A stretch of 64,000 nt of DNA, taken from positions 30,606-94,605 of the forward strand of contig NZ_PYIX02000012.1 of assembly GCF_003024515.2 (NCBI RefSeq), in the 5' to 3' direction. This DNA is from Acinetobacter sichuanensis (lineage in GTDB: Bacteria > Pseudomonadota > Gammaproteobacteria > Pseudomonadales > Moraxellaceae). Position numbers and translations under genes: made by a program. This document shows positions 7,855 to 17,901 of the stretch, piece by piece; within the stretch, counting starts at the first letter, position 1, and each line of letters opens with the position of its first letter. Below the pieces are notes generated by a model. It saw only the letters and a list, made by a program, of their open reading frames with translations. It searched no databases and was not told where the DNA came from.

Positions 7855-10335
7855 TTAATATTTTAGTGTGATTTCTGATTTTGTCGCTTCAGAAATTTGC
7901 TTTTTGCTCACGGGGTCTTGCTTACAGTTAAAGCTTTCAAACAAAGCCAATTGATCTGCAAAATGTGCATCTAACTGACCATTTTTATGTACAAAACCAC
8001 TTTGACCCGGTGCAATGACTGAGCACATTGACACTTGATTTGGGCTAAGCACCACCTTGAAGCTCGCACTTCCTGCATTACTATAAGTCGATAATTGTTG
8101 TTCTGATTTTAAATCAGCCCAAGGAATACCCACTGAATTTTTTGCAGAAAAGTGCATATTGGCAACTGGCGTTTTCCAGTCATTTGGGTTTTCTGATTTA
8201 TATTGTGTTTTAAGTTGTTTTAAGGCTAACTCAAGCGCATTTAACACAATATGATCAGGGTTTTCACCTCCTAAAAAGTCAACTTGTTGTGGAACGCCTG
8301 CATTTTTTTGTAAGGCATTCCAAATCAGTTTAGATGCTGGTGCAGGTTGGGCACTGCGCGGATCATTTTGTACAGGATATAAAGTATCGGTATATTTTTG
8401 ATAAATTGTAGCAGGCAGATTTGGTTTTAACACCAAAATGATCATTTGATCTAACCATGCACGCATAATTGTTGGTGCTGCACCTTGATAATATTTTCCT
8501 GTACTATCTGGGTTTAATTTCATATCCCATTGTTCAAGTAATGGGGCAATACTTTGTGCCAAAGCAGATGCATGTTCACTTTTGGCAACTTTAATCATAT
8601 CCGGAATGAAATATCGCGCATTTAAATCAGAGCGTGATGAAATACGATTGATTTCCCAAATATCTTGTTGGTTAAATTTTTCTTTGGCTTTTAATGGTTC
8701 TAAGATTTCATTCACGCGATCGACATAAGAAAAGTTAGAAGAATCAGCAAATAAGTTGTTATAGGCTTTATTATTCCAACTCGCAATATAGCCTTTAGAT
8801 GGGTTTAATTGCTGCGGATTTTTTGAAAAATCATAAAATCCTTGCCATTCCATTGAGCCATCACCCACCGCAGGTAACTGAATATTTTGGTTAGTCGGGC
8901 GAATAGGTAAACGTCCAAGTGCTGCTACACCGATATTATTTTGTGTGTCTGCATAAAACCATGTAATAGATGCTGCAACACGTGAAGCTTGGGTTAAGAA
9001 GTCCTTCCAATTGGTTGTTTTGGCTGCTTCTGCCCAACCGAGTAAGGTTTCAATTTCTTGTCCTTCCCAACTGCGACGTGTCGCATAGGCAGTATGATTG
9101 CTTTGATCCCAACTACTGACAAAACCTTGTTTGGTTTTGTAGACATCAAGAAGATGATCTTCTTGGTCTAAAACTTTAATTTTGATTTGTTTATGGTCAA
9201 AAGGAATATATTTCCCTTGATACAAATACTCTTTAGGGTTAGATGGGTTAAGCTGAATTTGATAAATATCATTGGTATCTAAAGAGCCAACAGTAGAGCC
9301 CCAAGCAATTTTGCCATTTGTACCAAATAAAATTGCAGGTAAACCCACAGGCGTAATACCTGTTAAATCATAACCTGCACCATGTAATCCTATGCCATAG
9401 GTAATTGCAGGCGTATACCAACCTTGTTGTGGTGCATTATATAAAACTGCTTGACCTTCTTGCGTCTTATCTGCATTTAGCACCCATGCATTACTTGCAG
9501 TGGGTACATCATTAACTACACCATTTCCCATAGTTAAACGCATTTGTTGCATATAGCTTTGTGCGCTATAACTTGATATGGGTTTTAAATTTTTACTGAT
9601 TTGAGCCTGAGCTTTTAATGGAGAATTTTCAGTATCTACAATGGTTGGGGCGGTAGGGTCATTGAGCCAACGCAATTGATTATATATTTTTTTTCCTTCC
9701 TCAGCACCTTTGGCTTTTTGTAGCTCAGTATATAAATCTAAATTGGCAACTTCAGAACTTGATGCAAAGAAGCGATTTAAAATCAGTCCAACCCAAACCA
9801 TAGCGATATCTTCAGACTTCCATTCTGATGGTTTAAAACCATAGTCAATGAATTCTTTAGGCATAAGTTCAGGATTGGCAATGACTTCTTGAACGCGACG
9901 TGTAAAGCCTGCGGCATAACCATCAAAAATGGCTTTATCTTCAGGAGAAAGTTTGTCGAGTTGTTGGCGGATTGATTTAGGATCAAAGCGACTATGTGTA
10001 GCGATATCAAAAGCAAGATATTCTTTGCCTAAGACTTCTGCTGTCGTACCCCAGCCTGTACGTTTAGACATTTCCATTTGAAATAAACGATCTGTAGCAA
10101 TCGCATATCCATAACCATAAAATAAACCATAGGTTTCATCTGCATAAATATGCGGCATACCATATTGATCTCGTTTGATCGAAATGGTTTTACTGGTTTC
10201 AGGGGGAGTACTTGGTGTAGATGATGAATTACAGGCAGATAGCAATAATGCAGCTATGCTGAGGCAACTCACCGTTACATTTTTTTTAAAAGCTGTACGA
10301 TCCTTCGTCGATTTAACACGTCCAGAGTTAATCAA
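7855..10335 (-). CDS. Penicillin-acylase-family N-terminal nucleophile hydrolase, predicted lipoprotein
   Basis: An 826-residue member of the family that includes penicillin G acylase and acyl-homoserine-lactone acylases (PvdQ, QuiP). These are made as one chain and cut autocatalytically so that an internal Ser becomes the N-terminal nucleophile of the beta chain; here the sequence PTA-SNAWV puts that Ser at about residue 281. The TTG at 10335 is chosen because an AGGAG lies seven bases upstream (10343-10347); the frame is open to 10428. With this start the signal peptide ends in a lipobox, LLLSAC, with Cys at residue 35, so it is probably anchored to a membrane on the periplasmic side. The substrate cannot be read from sequence: beta-lactam, N-acyl-homoserine lactone and other amides are all possible. 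Confidence 0.85.
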   Translation of the reverse strand: MINSGRVKSTKDRTAFKKNVTVSCLSIAALLLSACNSSSTPSTPPETSKTISIKRDQYGMPHIYADETYGLFYGYGYAIATDRLFQMEMSKRTGWGTTAEVLGKEYLAFDIATHSRFDPKSIRQQLDKLSPEDKAIFDGYAAGFTRRVQEVIANPELMPKEFIDYGFKPSEWKSEDIAMVWVGLILNRFFASSSEVANLDLYTELQKAKGAEEGKKIYNQLRWLNDPTAPTIVDTENSPLKAQAQISKNLKPISSYSAQSYMQQMRLTMGNGVVNDVPTASNAWVLNADKTQEGQAVLYNAPQQGWYTPAITYGIGLHGAGYDLTGITPVGLPAILFGTNGKIAWGSTVGSLDTNDIYQIQLNPSNPKEYLYQGKYIPFDHKQIKIKVLDQEDHLLDVYKTKQGFVSSWDQSNHTAYATRRSWEGQEIETLLGWAEAAKTTNWKDFLTQASRVAASITWFYADTQNNIGVAALGRLPIRPTNQNIQLPAVGDGSMEWQGFYDFSKNPQQLNPSKGYIASWNNKAYNNLFADSSNFSYVDRVNEILEPLKAKEKFNQQDIWEINRISSRSDLNARYFIPDMIKVAKSEHASALAQSIAPLLEQWDMKLNPDSTGKYYQGAAPTIMRAWLDQMIILVLKPNLPATIYQKYTDTLYPVQNDPRSAQPAPASKLIWNALQKNAGVPQQVDFLGGENPDHIVLNALELALKQLKTQYKSENPNDWKTPVANMHFSAKNSVGIPWADLKSEQQLSTYSNAGSASFKVVLSPNQVSMCSVIAPGQSGFVHKNGQLDAHFADQLALFESFNCKQDPVSKKQISEATKSEITLKY

Positions 10336-10565
10336 GTTTTTGCTCCTTTTTGTTTTAAATAACCTAATAAAAATATTCAGATTTTTATTGGCTTTAAAAA
10401 TATTAAAGATATAACATATATTATTCAATGTAATAATTAATTTAAAATTCCATTAATGAATGGAGTGATTTGCCATTGTGATTTTTTAAATTTTTAAAGA
10501 TGCATTGTTTTAATTTAAGTTTTTCTAAAAAATGAGATTAAAATCTCATTTGAATGGTGATAGAA

Positions 10566-10599
10566 TTAAAAAAGGTGATCAACTGAGCTTGATCACCTT
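10566..10599 (-). terminator. Rho-independent terminator of trmB
   Basis: An 11-base perfect inverted repeat (AAGGTGATCAA / TTGATCACCTT, loop CTGAGC). Read on the minus strand it is followed by a T run, just beyond the trmB stop. Confidence 0.85.
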
Positions 10600-10634
10600 A
10601 TATCATTTCTAGGCAATAGATCATTGCCAAAGCA

Positions 10635-11351
10635 TTAATCTATTTTCTTGAAAAGAAAATCATTGATCTTATGACCTGCTTCAATACCACGACGCTCAAA
10701 TTTAGTTTGAGGACGCCATTCAGGACGTGGGTAGCTATTGCCTTTACCTGCTAAATTTTCTAGGCGAGGACGGTTGTCAAGAACATCAAGCATCCACTCA
10801 GCATAAGGTTCCCAGTCAGTGGCAGCGTGGAAAGTTCCCCCAATTTCTAGTTTTTCTTCAACAAGAGGCATGCGGTCATGTGAAACAAAACGACGTTTGA
10901 AATGACGCTTTTTCTGCCAAGGATCAGGGAAATATAATTGAATGGTATTGATACTATTGTCTGGCATTTCGCGTAATACTTGGATCGCATCTGCATCTAA
11001 AACACGTAAGTTGCTTAGTTCTGCCATACCTGCTTCATAGACACATTGTGCAATACCCGGAACATGAACTTCAATACCAATAAAGTTGCGTTCAGGATTG
11101 GCTTTTGCCATGAGTACTAACGAACGTCCCATACCAAATCCAATTTCAACAGTAAGTGGGCGTTCAGGATGTGGAAAATGTTGGCGTAAATCACCAACAG
11201 GGTATTCCAAAATTAAATCACGATGTTGTTCAAGCGCAGAACGTTGTGAAGTATTTAGAGGCGCAGAACGACGCATAAAAGTCACAATTTCACGGTGCTC
11301 GTGCAAATTGTCTAACTCTACAACTTGCGCTCCAATTTGATCGTTTGACAT
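10635..11351 (-). CDS. trmB: tRNA (guanine-46 N7)-methyltransferase TrmB
   Basis: A 238-residue class I SAM methyltransferase that makes m7G46 in the variable loop of tRNAs. Visible family motifs are VEIGFGMGRSLV (SAM binding, about residues 69-80) and QLYFPDPWQKKRH with the conserved PDPW(P/Q)KKRH element. The ATG at 11351 (MSNDQIGAQ...) is preferred; a TTG at 11369 would add six residues. It is a single-gene unit with its own terminator, divergent from the nuclease gene. Confidence 0.95.
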   Translation of the reverse strand: MSNDQIGAQVVELDNLHEHREIVTFMRRSAPLNTSQRSALEQHRDLILEYPVGDLRQHFPHPERPLTVEIGFGMGRSLVLMAKANPERNFIGIEVHVPGIAQCVYEAGMAELSNLRVLDADAIQVLREMPDNSINTIQLYFPDPWQKKRHFKRRFVSHDRMPLVEEKLEIGGTFHAATDWEPYAEWMLDVLDNRPRLENLAGKGNSYPRPEWRPQTKFERRGIEAGHKINDFLFKKID

Positions 11352-11467
11352 AAGCTTGGGGATTACCAAAAATACAAAAGCGCTATTTTAAGTACTCTAC
11401 TTTTCAAGTCAAACCTTTTATAGAGAATTCAAGCATAAAAAGTGTAATGTGAACACTTTAGCTGGAA

Positions 11468-11500
11468 TTGTCATGAAATATTCATGGCGATGTCATGTAT
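11468..11500 (+). promoter_or_regulatory. Candidate Pho box (three 11-bp repeats) upstream of the secreted nuclease gene
   Basis: Three consecutive 11-bp units, TTGTCATGAAA, TATTCATGGCG and ATGTCATGTAT, match the PhoB operator design: direct 7-bp half-sites like CTGTCAT separated by 4 bp. They lie 44-76 bases before the nuclease start, where a Pho box would replace the -35 element. No clear -10 was fixed. Confidence 0.6.
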
Positions 11501-11543
11501 GAAAACTAAGCTGAATTTAATTTAAACAAAAAATGTTCAAATC

Positions 11544-13991
11544 ATGAAATTATTCAAGCCACATACACTTGCACTCAGTTTAACGCTGCTGAGCTGTTCT
11601 TTTTCAAGCCATGCACAATTGATGTTTAGCCAATATATTGACGGGTCAGCCAATCGCAAAGGTCTAGAAATTTATAATCCTGATGCCAATAAAGTGAATT
11701 TAGCAGATTATGAAATTCAACAGTTTAGCAATGGCGGTACAATTAAAACCTTAACAGTCACATTACAAGGTGAGTTGCCAAGTCAGCAGAAGTTTGTCAT
11801 TGGTCGTTCAGAGTTAAAAGCAGCTATTGGTGATCAGGTCAATCAAGTTGCAGGATTATCTTTTAATGGTGATGATGCTTTAGTTCTACTTTATCGAGGA
11901 GTGCCCGTAGACCGTTTTGGTCGTGTCGGAGAGCGTCCCGAGGGTGGCTGGGGAGCAGCAGTTAAAAGTGTAGCAAATAGCTTTCAACGTATAGAAACAC
12001 AAAATAATGTTGTGAGTATCGAGAGTACTGCAAATTTTAATTTAGATCAGTCATGGACAGCATGGACAGATCGCAACGCTTTTTCAAATTATTTAACAGG
12101 GACAGTAACACCACCTGTAACGTCTATAAGTTGTAATGTAACAGATACCCCTATTGCTGATTTACAAACAGCACAGCAAAATCAAAATTATATTATTCGT
12201 GGTGTAATCACCGCAGATTATCGTTATCAAGATGGTTTTTCAGGTTTTTATGTACAAACTGCGGACAGTAAAGCCAAAGCTGACGTAAGCAATGCGATTT
12301 TTGTTTATGTTCCTACAAGCAGTCATATAACTGGGGGCAAAGTTGGTGAAGAAGTTATTCTTAGAGGACGCCTAAGTAATTATCAAAACCAATTACAGAT
12401 TGATCAACTCAGCAGTAATATTCAAACGTGTAATACTGATGCAGCGAGTTTAGTTAGCCCACAAAGTTTAACTCTGCCATTTACAGACTTAAACTCAAGT
12501 ACAGGTCATGTACCAAAGCGCTATCAAGGGATGTATGTCAGGTTGCCTCAAACATTAACGGTGAGTGAAAACTATAGCTATGGGCGTTATGGAGATTTGT
12601 CTTTAAGTCTTGGGCGTTTGTATATTCCAACAAATTTATTTGCAGCAAAATCTCCTGAAGCGATTCAGTTAGCAAAACAAAACTTGCTCTCAAAAATCAT
12701 TTTAGATGATGGTTTTAATAATCAAAACAGAACCCCTTGGTTGCCACAGTATTTTAATGCTAAAAATACACTGCGTTCAGGTTATCAACTCAAAAATGTT
12801 GAGGGTATTTTAGAATATCGTTTTAATGCATGGCGTATTCAACCTATTCAAGGTCATACAGCACCTGAAGTAATTCAGGACAGTAATTTGCGCTCAGGTG
12901 TGATTGCTAAAGAAAAACAACAGATTCGTGTCGCTGCTTTTAATGTCCTAAATTATGATAATGGTGCAGAAAAAGGTTTTCCTACAGAACGTGGTGCTAG
13001 CTCACAAGCTGAATTTGATAAACAACATCTTAAAATTATCAGTGCTTTAAAGCAAATTGATGCTGATGTTTATGGCTTGATGGAAATTGCAAATAATGGC
13101 TATGCTGAAAATAGTGCAGTTGCTTACTTAACGAAAGCTTTGGGTGCTGATTGGAAATATGTGATTCCACCTCATTCAGCAAAATTAGGTAGCGACGCGA
13201 TTGCTGTTGCGATTATTTATAATGCTAAACGTGTGAAACCTGTAAAAGATGCTGTCATTTATGATGATGTAACGCAAATGAATCGCGTGACAATGGCACA
13301 AACATTTCAGGCTGTAAATGGTGGTAAGAAATTTACAATTGTTCCAAATCATTTAAAATCAAAACGTTGTGATGGTGCAACAGGTTTGGATCTCGACCAA
13401 AATGATGGGCAGGGTTGTTATAATCAAACACGTTTAACTGCGGTACAAAAATTGAGTCAATGGATTGCCACCAATCCAACCAAAGTACCAAATCCTCATT
13501 ATTTATTGGTGGGTGATTTTAATAGTTACGCCAAAGAAGCGCCTATTTTAGAACTTGAAAAAGCCAATTATAAAGCTTTATTAAATGATGAGAAAATCGG
13601 TCAAGCTAAGACGGCTTATAGTTATGTTTTTGGTGTGGCAAGTGATGCCAATGGTTATGGTGGTGCAGGAAATTTAGATCATGCGATTGCTGATCAATAT
13701 TTATATCCACGGGTAAGACGTGCATTTGCATGGCATATTAATGCTGACGAGCCTACAGCACTGGATTATAACGAAGAATATAAAACAGATGAGCAAAAGC
13801 GTGATTTTTATGCTGCTGATGCCTATCGTTCATCTGATCACGATCCGATTATTGTTGATTTAGATCTAAGAGGAAATGCACAGGATCCTGACCAGAATCA
13901 AGGAAATGGAAATAATCCGACAGGTTCTACCATCGCTGATTTTTTTGCAGCTTTATGGAATTGGTTAGGGAAAATTTTCTCAGCGAAATAA
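11544..13991 (+). CDS. Secreted ExeM/NucH-family endonuclease/exonuclease
   Basis: An 815-residue exported protein with a signal peptide (MKLFKPHTLALSLTLLSCSFSSHA). In order: a lamin-tail-like domain (about 25-160, QLMFSQYIDGSANRKGLEIYNP), an OB-fold-like region (about 205-300) and a C-terminal endonuclease/exonuclease/phosphatase domain (about 465-780) with AAFNVLNYDNGA, DVYGLMEIANNG, LVGDFNSY and SSDHDPIIVDL, the metal and catalytic His-Asp motifs. This layout matches the ExeM/NucH nucleases that degrade extracellular DNA in Shewanella and Vibrio. It ends in an amphipathic segment (IADFFAALWNWLGKIF), not a clear GlyGly-CTERM. The upstream Pho box suggests a role in obtaining phosphate from extracellular DNA. 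Confidence 0.85.
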   Translation: MKLFKPHTLALSLTLLSCSFSSHAQLMFSQYIDGSANRKGLEIYNPDANKVNLADYEIQQFSNGGTIKTLTVTLQGELPSQQKFVIGRSELKAAIGDQVNQVAGLSFNGDDALVLLYRGVPVDRFGRVGERPEGGWGAAVKSVANSFQRIETQNNVVSIESTANFNLDQSWTAWTDRNAFSNYLTGTVTPPVTSISCNVTDTPIADLQTAQQNQNYIIRGVITADYRYQDGFSGFYVQTADSKAKADVSNAIFVYVPTSSHITGGKVGEEVILRGRLSNYQNQLQIDQLSSNIQTCNTDAASLVSPQSLTLPFTDLNSSTGHVPKRYQGMYVRLPQTLTVSENYSYGRYGDLSLSLGRLYIPTNLFAAKSPEAIQLAKQNLLSKIILDDGFNNQNRTPWLPQYFNAKNTLRSGYQLKNVEGILEYRFNAWRIQPIQGHTAPEVIQDSNLRSGVIAKEKQQIRVAAFNVLNYDNGAEKGFPTERGASSQAEFDKQHLKIISALKQIDADVYGLMEIANNGYAENSAVAYLTKALGADWKYVIPPHSAKLGSDAIAVAIIYNAKRVKPVKDAVIYDDVTQMNRVTMAQTFQAVNGGKKFTIVPNHLKSKRCDGATGLDLDQNDGQGCYNQTRLTAVQKLSQWIATNPTKVPNPHYLLVGDFNSYAKEAPILELEKANYKALLNDEKIGQAKTAYSYVFGVASDANGYGGAGNLDHAIADQYLYPRVRRAFAWHINADEPTALDYNEEYKTDEQKRDFYAADAYRSSDHDPIIVDLDLRGNAQDPDQNQGNGNNPTGSTIADFFAALWNWLGKIFSAK

Positions 13992-14007
13992 AATATAAAC
14001 ATAACTG

Positions 14008-14034
14008 AAAAAGAGAGTGTAATGCTCTCTTTTT
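14008..14034. terminator. Bidirectional terminator between nuclease and sensor-kinase genes
   Basis: Ten-base stem AAAAAGAGAG / CTCTCTTTTT around a seven-base loop, with T runs on both strands, placed between two convergent genes. Confidence 0.85.
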
Positions 14035-14045
14035 TATTTTTACTT

Positions 14046-15968
14046 TTATAAATAAAGAATGACACGAATTAAAGTCGAGGTTGGTATGGACTGGATTTCA
14101 AAATGACCTCTTAAACGTTGCACACGAACTTGCATACTTTGCAAACCAACATGAAAGCCTTGTTGTACAAGAAGTGGGTCAAAACCTTGTCCATTATCAT
14201 GTATTTCTAAAATAAGTTGTTGTTGATGTTGTTGTAATTTAACTTCAACACGGTTTGCATGGCTGTGTTTGACAATATTCGTTAAAGCTTCTTCAGCAAC
14301 ACGTAAGAGGGTTAAGCATTGTAAGGGAGTGGGTGTAATCACCCATGTCGGTGCGACAGTCCATGTGGACTGAATATCCATTTCTTCAAAAATTTGTACA
14401 AAACGATGCCGAATAGAAGCCACCCATAAAATAGGATTTTCGGGGGTTTTGGTGTCCAAACTGGCACTGGTATCAATCACTTGACGCAAATCATTGCGTA
14501 GTAATTTTAAAATAGACAGCATTTGTTGTTTTTCAATATGTTCATGATGGTCAACTAAAATAATGGAGCGAACTATTGATCCTCCAATACCATCATGTAA
14601 ATCTTGTGCCAAATGGATTCTTTCTTGTAATTTAACATTGTCCAAGGCGAGGGCATGTTGCTGGTTCAGCAAAGTTGATAATTCAGACTGTGCATTTCGC
14701 ACTGTATCTTCTAGCGTTTTGTTAAAATTCTCAATTCGTTTGGCATTGTTTGATAAACGTAAAGCCAATACAAAACCAATAAATAAACTGGTAATCGGTG
14801 CTGTGTATGGAGAGAGAACACTGCCTTCAAGTGTCATCATGTAATAAGCATCATTAAAGGCGATAGGAAGAAATGAAATTTGTACAAATGCTAAAAAATA
14901 ACCTTCAGGAACTTTTGAACGATAGGCAATATAAGGATATGTTATACATTTTAAGACAAAAATCAGCACTGCAAGTACAAAAATTACTTGATGAATCACA
15001 GGTTGAAAATGTTCAGGTGTAAACAAAATCGTCATGCTGCTGATTGCAACAAAAGCCCATAATGCTCTTTCGACGACTATAAATTTTTGCTTGGCAAATC
15101 GCCAAATCGCAATACAACTAAAAGTCACATAAAAACAGAAAACAATGAGATGAAGTTGATCAACTTGTAAATTATTTAAATGAAAAATCGGTTTAGGATA
15201 CATCGCGATGATTAAATACATCGTCCAAAAACAACCTAAAATAGAAAACCAAATAAACGATTTATTACGACGATCAAATAACCAAACCAATATACATAAC
15301 AGAGCAATAACTAAATTAATCATAATGTTGAGAATAGTGAGTGTACGTTTCTCAGTCAGATGATGTTGATAAATTGGCTGCATTTTTTGTGGCGAGCCAA
15401 TATATAAGCGTCCTAAACCTGCTTTTTGTGTGGGGACGCCAATGACATGAATAATCAGTTGATTTTTCCCAGATTTTAAACTCGCAGCAGGCAATAACCA
15501 TTGTTGTGGTAAGTGCCAATTTCGTGATACAGGATCTGTTAAATATTGATCTTGATAAATCAGTTCATCATTTAAAAAGATTTGTGCAGCCATGTTGATA
15601 TTTTCAATGACAAGCTGTTGTGCAGTATGGGTATTGGTTGGGCAAAGATATGTCCAGTCGATGCTATACCATGCACTTTTTTGATTGTTTTTCCATTCTT
15701 TAGACCAATAGTCGGGTAGTTTTTCAACACTACGCCAACCTGATTGGGGGAAAGATTCTCCAGTTTGCCCTGAACCTTGAGCAACACTTATTTTCTCGAT
15801 TTTAGCGGTACAAATATCTTGAATTGTAGGAGAAATAGGGACAGCATTTGTTTTAGAAATAAAGAAAAAAATGAAAAACAAGAATATGAAGCAGTGACAA
15901 ACCCATATCTTTTTCAATGAGCGATTTGTTTGCACCTGAAGAACATACTGTTGAAGCATATAAGCCAT
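14046..15968 (-). CDS. Membrane sensor histidine kinase, NarL-partner type (paralog 1)
   Basis: A 640-residue kinase. An N-terminal membrane helix (about 20-40) precedes a periplasmic beta-rich domain (about 45-205, with SAWYSIDW and a sugar-binding-like jelly-roll look). Six or more membrane helices follow (about 210-410), then a coiled-coil linker, a HisKA_3-type dimerisation box with phospho-acceptor His near 458 (LHDGIGGS) and an HATPase domain (VAEEALTNIVKHS, DNGQGFD). It lacks any response-regulator domain of its own. It lies 28 bases behind a paralogous kinase and shares its catalytic region almost word for word, so the gene arose by tandem duplication. The signal sensed is unknown. 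Confidence 0.85.
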   Translation of the reverse strand: MAYMLQQYVLQVQTNRSLKKIWVCHCFIFLFFIFFFISKTNAVPISPTIQDICTAKIEKISVAQGSGQTGESFPQSGWRSVEKLPDYWSKEWKNNQKSAWYSIDWTYLCPTNTHTAQQLVIENINMAAQIFLNDELIYQDQYLTDPVSRNWHLPQQWLLPAASLKSGKNQLIIHVIGVPTQKAGLGRLYIGSPQKMQPIYQHHLTEKRTLTILNIMINLVIALLCILVWLFDRRNKSFIWFSILGCFWTMYLIIAMYPKPIFHLNNLQVDQLHLIVFCFYVTFSCIAIWRFAKQKFIVVERALWAFVAISSMTILFTPEHFQPVIHQVIFVLAVLIFVLKCITYPYIAYRSKVPEGYFLAFVQISFLPIAFNDAYYMMTLEGSVLSPYTAPITSLFIGFVLALRLSNNAKRIENFNKTLEDTVRNAQSELSTLLNQQHALALDNVKLQERIHLAQDLHDGIGGSIVRSIILVDHHEHIEKQQMLSILKLLRNDLRQVIDTSASLDTKTPENPILWVASIRHRFVQIFEEMDIQSTWTVAPTWVITPTPLQCLTLLRVAEEALTNIVKHSHANRVEVKLQQHQQQLILEIHDNGQGFDPLLVQQGFHVGLQSMQVRVQRLRGHFEIQSIPTSTLIRVILYL

Positions 15969-15996
15969 AACTCTTGATTTATTTAATCTTTGATCT

Positions 15997-17901
15997 CTAT
16001 GAAAGTGAATGAGATGAAAGATCTTTTAAAATGTGTAAAGTTGCCCGAATGGTCGTTTCACCTTGAGTAGAATGCATTTCAAACTCACCCCCTAAACGTT
16101 TAATCCGAACTTGCATGCTTTGTAAGCCAACATGAAAGCCTTGTTGTACACTCAGCGGGTCAAAACCGCATCCATTGTCTTGAATTTCTAAAATTAAAAT
16201 ATGATTTTCTATTTCAATTAAAGACACTTGAACTAGACTCGCTTGACTATGTTTGACAATGTTGTTTAGTGCTTCCTCAGCAACCCGTGCGAGCGTTAAA
16301 CACTGTAAAGGGGCTGGTGTAGTCACCCATGTCGGTGGAATTTGCCAAATAGATTCAATATCCATTTCTTCAAAAATTTGTACAAAACGATGCCGAATAG
16401 GGGCTGCCCATAAAATCGGTGTGTCAGGGATTTTTGCGCCTACACTAGAACCCATATCAATGACTTGACGTAAGTCATTGCGTAATAGTTTTAACATGGA
16501 CATCATTTGAGCTTTATCAACATGCTCATTTAGATCAAGTAAAATCATAGAACGAGAAATAGAGCCACCCAGTCCATCATGTAATTCATGTGATAAGTTT
16601 AGTCGCTCTTGTAAACGAATATTATTGATTTCTAATTGATATTTTTTATTTAAGGAATGTTCTAAATCAACGGTTACTTTTTCAACTGTATGGCTTAAGT
16701 TTTGATTAAATAATTCGACTTGGTTAATATTTTGTGCAATACGCCAAGCCAAAATACAAGAAATGGCTAAACTGGTAAATGGTGCAGCAAAAGGTGTCCA
16801 AAAAAAAGCGTTAATATCAACATGTCGAATTGTTAAATCATGAATCGCAATAATAATAAAAATTAAAAAAATAGCAGCTAAAAATAAAACTTCTGCATTT
16901 CGATTTTTAAAAGCGAGCCATTGAAAAAATAAACAATTACTTAAAAAAACAGTACAACTATAGAGAAAACAAAATAGGCTAACCTCTCTTAAATAGGTAA
17001 CAGGTGTAATAAAAAGAATTACACTGAAAATGATGGTTAATCCTAAAAGAAAATATTCAGTTTTTTTAAAATTTTTGTGTGCAAAACGCCATGAAAATAA
17101 GCATAAACAATAAACATAACCCAGCAATAAAATAAGATTCAAACGTGCTGTCATTAATGTATCTGTTAAAGGGATTGGCTTCGTCATTAAAATATTACTA
17201 ATGAATCCAATCCAAAAAAATGAGGTTAATGCAAACCAGCCAAAAGCAGATTCTTTACGGCGAAATAACCAAATAAATAACCCCATTAAACCTAAAACTA
17301 AAGTAATAATTAGGTTAATCACATAGGTGCTGCGTCGTTCTAAAACCAATCGTTTATATAATTGAGTAATATCATCTACAGAACTAAATTCAATGTTATT
17401 GATTCCAGAAGCTTGAGTATGGACGCCCACAACTTTCACTAAAATTTCATTGCGGTCTGTATGAATGGTCGATGCGAGTAGTGTCCACATACGTGGCATA
17501 TTCCAACTACGAGATAATGGCTCTACTAAAGATTCATCTTGCCAAAGTAATTCGCCATTATGATAAACAGCACCTGCCATATTAATACGGTCGATGAGGA
17601 ATGCAGCAGGTTGTTGTTGATCAAGTTTAGATGCACACTGTCTTTGCCAAATAATTTTATACCATGCCGTGCCTGAATAATTTCTCCAGTCCATATCCCA
17701 ATTATGCGGCAGTACTACAGTTTTCCATCCTGTCTGCGGCACAGGATCATTATAATGAGATACTTGGGCAACTTGAGTGCTTAAAATTTTAAAATGACAA
17801 TGAGCATTGCTTGCGTTATTTAAAGGTGTAGACGCATGGCTAGACATGATCCAGAGACTAGAAAAGATCAGGAACAGCCATGAGAAAACACCTGAGTTCA
17901 A
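15997..17901 (-). CDS. Membrane sensor histidine kinase, NarL-partner type (paralog 2)
   Basis: A 634-residue kinase with the same layout as its downstream paralog: signal/membrane helix, periplasmic jelly-roll-like domain (about 30-195, GTAWYKIIW), about seven membrane helices (200-395), phospho-acceptor His near 441 (LHDGLGGS) and HATPase motifs (VAEEALNNIVKHS, DNGCGFD). The start is a TTG overlapping the regulator's stop in a TTGA junction, with GGGGA about seven bases upstream, so it is translationally coupled to the response regulator. Conservation with the paralog is strongest in the transmitter half and weaker in the periplasmic half, consistent with two inputs feeding one regulator. 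Confidence 0.85.
   Translation of the reverse strand: MNSGVFSWLFLIFSSLWIMSSHASTPLNNASNAHCHFKILSTQVAQVSHYNDPVPQTGWKTVVLPHNWDMDWRNYSGTAWYKIIWQRQCASKLDQQQPAAFLIDRINMAGAVYHNGELLWQDESLVEPLSRSWNMPRMWTLLASTIHTDRNEILVKVVGVHTQASGINNIEFSSVDDITQLYKRLVLERRSTYVINLIITLVLGLMGLFIWLFRRKESAFGWFALTSFFWIGFISNILMTKPIPLTDTLMTARLNLILLLGYVYCLCLFSWRFAHKNFKKTEYFLLGLTIIFSVILFITPVTYLREVSLFCFLYSCTVFLSNCLFFQWLAFKNRNAEVLFLAAIFLIFIIIAIHDLTIRHVDINAFFWTPFAAPFTSLAISCILAWRIAQNINQVELFNQNLSHTVEKVTVDLEHSLNKKYQLEINNIRLQERLNLSHELHDGLGGSISRSMILLDLNEHVDKAQMMSMLKLLRNDLRQVIDMGSSVGAKIPDTPILWAAPIRHRFVQIFEEMDIESIWQIPPTWVTTPAPLQCLTLARVAEEALNNIVKHSQASLVQVSLIEIENHILILEIQDNGCGFDPLSVQQGFHVGLQSMQVRIKRLGGEFEMHSTQGETTIRATLHILKDLSSHSLS

Noticed and set aside
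15572..15787. Overlapping open frame inside the first sensor-kinase gene
   Set aside because: It lies in another frame of a well-supported kinase domain and has no ribosome-binding site or recognisable content.
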